Shown here: one piece after another, positions 12,348 through 12,641 of the stretch
Position numbering within the stretch: the first letter of the stretch is position 1
How the letters are laid out: the number at the start of each line of letters is the position of its first letter
From: Planctomycetota bacterium
GTDB lineage: Bacteria; Planctomycetota; Planctomycetia; Pirellulales; Pirellulaceae
NCBI GenBank assembly: GCA_024277285.1
Contig: JAJRVM010000062.1
Coordinates: forward strand, 1-12,641
Reading direction: 5' to 3'
Length of the DNA: 12,641 nucleotides
Position numbers and translations under genes: made by a program
Notes under the pieces: model-generated
Told to the model about the DNA's origin: nothing
The model's database searches: none
Seen by the model: the letters and a program-made list of their open reading frames with translations, nothing else

Positions 12348-12641
12348 GCCAGACAGTCTGATTCTCTGGACCTGACGCTCCCCTGTCCCCTCAACCCAGA
12401 CCCCTCCGTGAAGATCCGTGACCATCCGTGGCCCCTATTCTGCATTGCCGCATTGCCAGACAGTCTGATTCTCTGGACAGGACGCTCCCCTGCCCCCTCA
12501 ACCCAGCCCTCTCCGTGAAGATCCGTGACCATCCGTGGCCCCTATTCTGCATTGCCGCATTGCCAGACAGTCTGATTCTCTGGACAGGACGCTCCCCTGC
12601 CCCCTCAACCCAGCCCTCTCCGTGAAGATCCGTGACCATCC
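12348..12641. repeat. 107-bp tandem direct repeat, at least 2.7 copies
   Basis: Units start at 12348, 12455 and 12562, each beginning GCCAGACAGTCTGATTCTCTGG, exactly 107 bp apart. The third is cut by the window end after 80 bp. Copies 2 and 3 are identical over those 80 bp, while copy 1 differs at several bases around 12371-12403. Each unit contains three CCGTG words on a 10-bp period (12406, 12416 and 12426 in copy 1). Frames through it on both strands are artefacts, since 107 is not a multiple of three. The region from 12289 to 12347 holds no gene. Confidence 0.95.

Noticed and set aside
12245..12639. Overlapping minus-strand frames with repeated peptide blocks.
   Set aside because: They are translations of the 107-bp DNA repeat. 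The unit is not a multiple of three and no start signal is present.
12348..12641. A CRISPR array.
   Set aside because: The whole 107-bp unit repeats with no unique spacers, so this is a plain tandem repeat.

Overview
The window carries most of a tight adherence (tad/flp, type IVc pilus) locus, with all recognisable pilus genes on the + strand. In order these are the Flp pilin (1605-1787), a probable unlisted 36-residue membrane microprotein (1939-2049), the prepilin peptidase TadV/CpaA (2115-2699), a TadE-like minor pilin (2696-3232), RcpC/CpaB (3330-4457), the secretin RcpA/CpaC (4759-6381), TadZ/CpaE (6587-7792), the ATPase TadA/CpaF (8800-10122), and the platform proteins TadB (10244-11215) and TadC (11284-12288). 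The organism is inferred, with moderate confidence, to be a planctomycete of Pirellula/Rhodopirellula type. The grounds are the gene order, loose spacing with many intercistronic hairpins, weak or variable ribosome binding sites, the secretin's tail beyond its C-terminal domain, and repeats built on CCGTG. No rRNA or other taxonomic marker is present.

The most notable regulatory feature is a class I cyclic di-GMP riboswitch (GEMM-I) at about 1278-1364, in the long leader of the pilin gene. It shows the GNRA-capped P1b stem, the invariant ACGCAAAGC strand, a second hairpin and a closing GGCA/UGCC pairing. The window therefore links c-di-GMP sensing to Flp pilus production. A strong terminator-like hairpin follows flp (1830-1868). 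It probably keeps pilin mRNA more abundant than the mRNA for the assembly machinery, with read-through supplying the downstream genes.

Layout: 1-42 is a heptamer tandem array. 62-739 is a membrane-anchored protein of unknown function. 740-1604 is a long intergenic and leader region with a probable small antisense ORF, a 14-bp tandem repeat, two abutting perfect inverted repeats and the riboswitch. 1605-12288 is the tad cluster. It is interrupted between cpaE and cpaF by about 1 kb of non-tad sequence, which holds a truncated antisense remnant resembling the DUF6883 family. 12289-12641 is a 107-bp tandem repeat array running off the window edge.

How the genes work together: TadV processes Flp and the TadE pseudopilin at the inner membrane. 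CpaF powers assembly on the TadB/TadC platform, CpaE positions the machine at the pole, and CpaB and CpaC form the periplasmic and outer-membrane conduit. TadD, TadG, TadF and RcpB are not seen and may lie outside the window.
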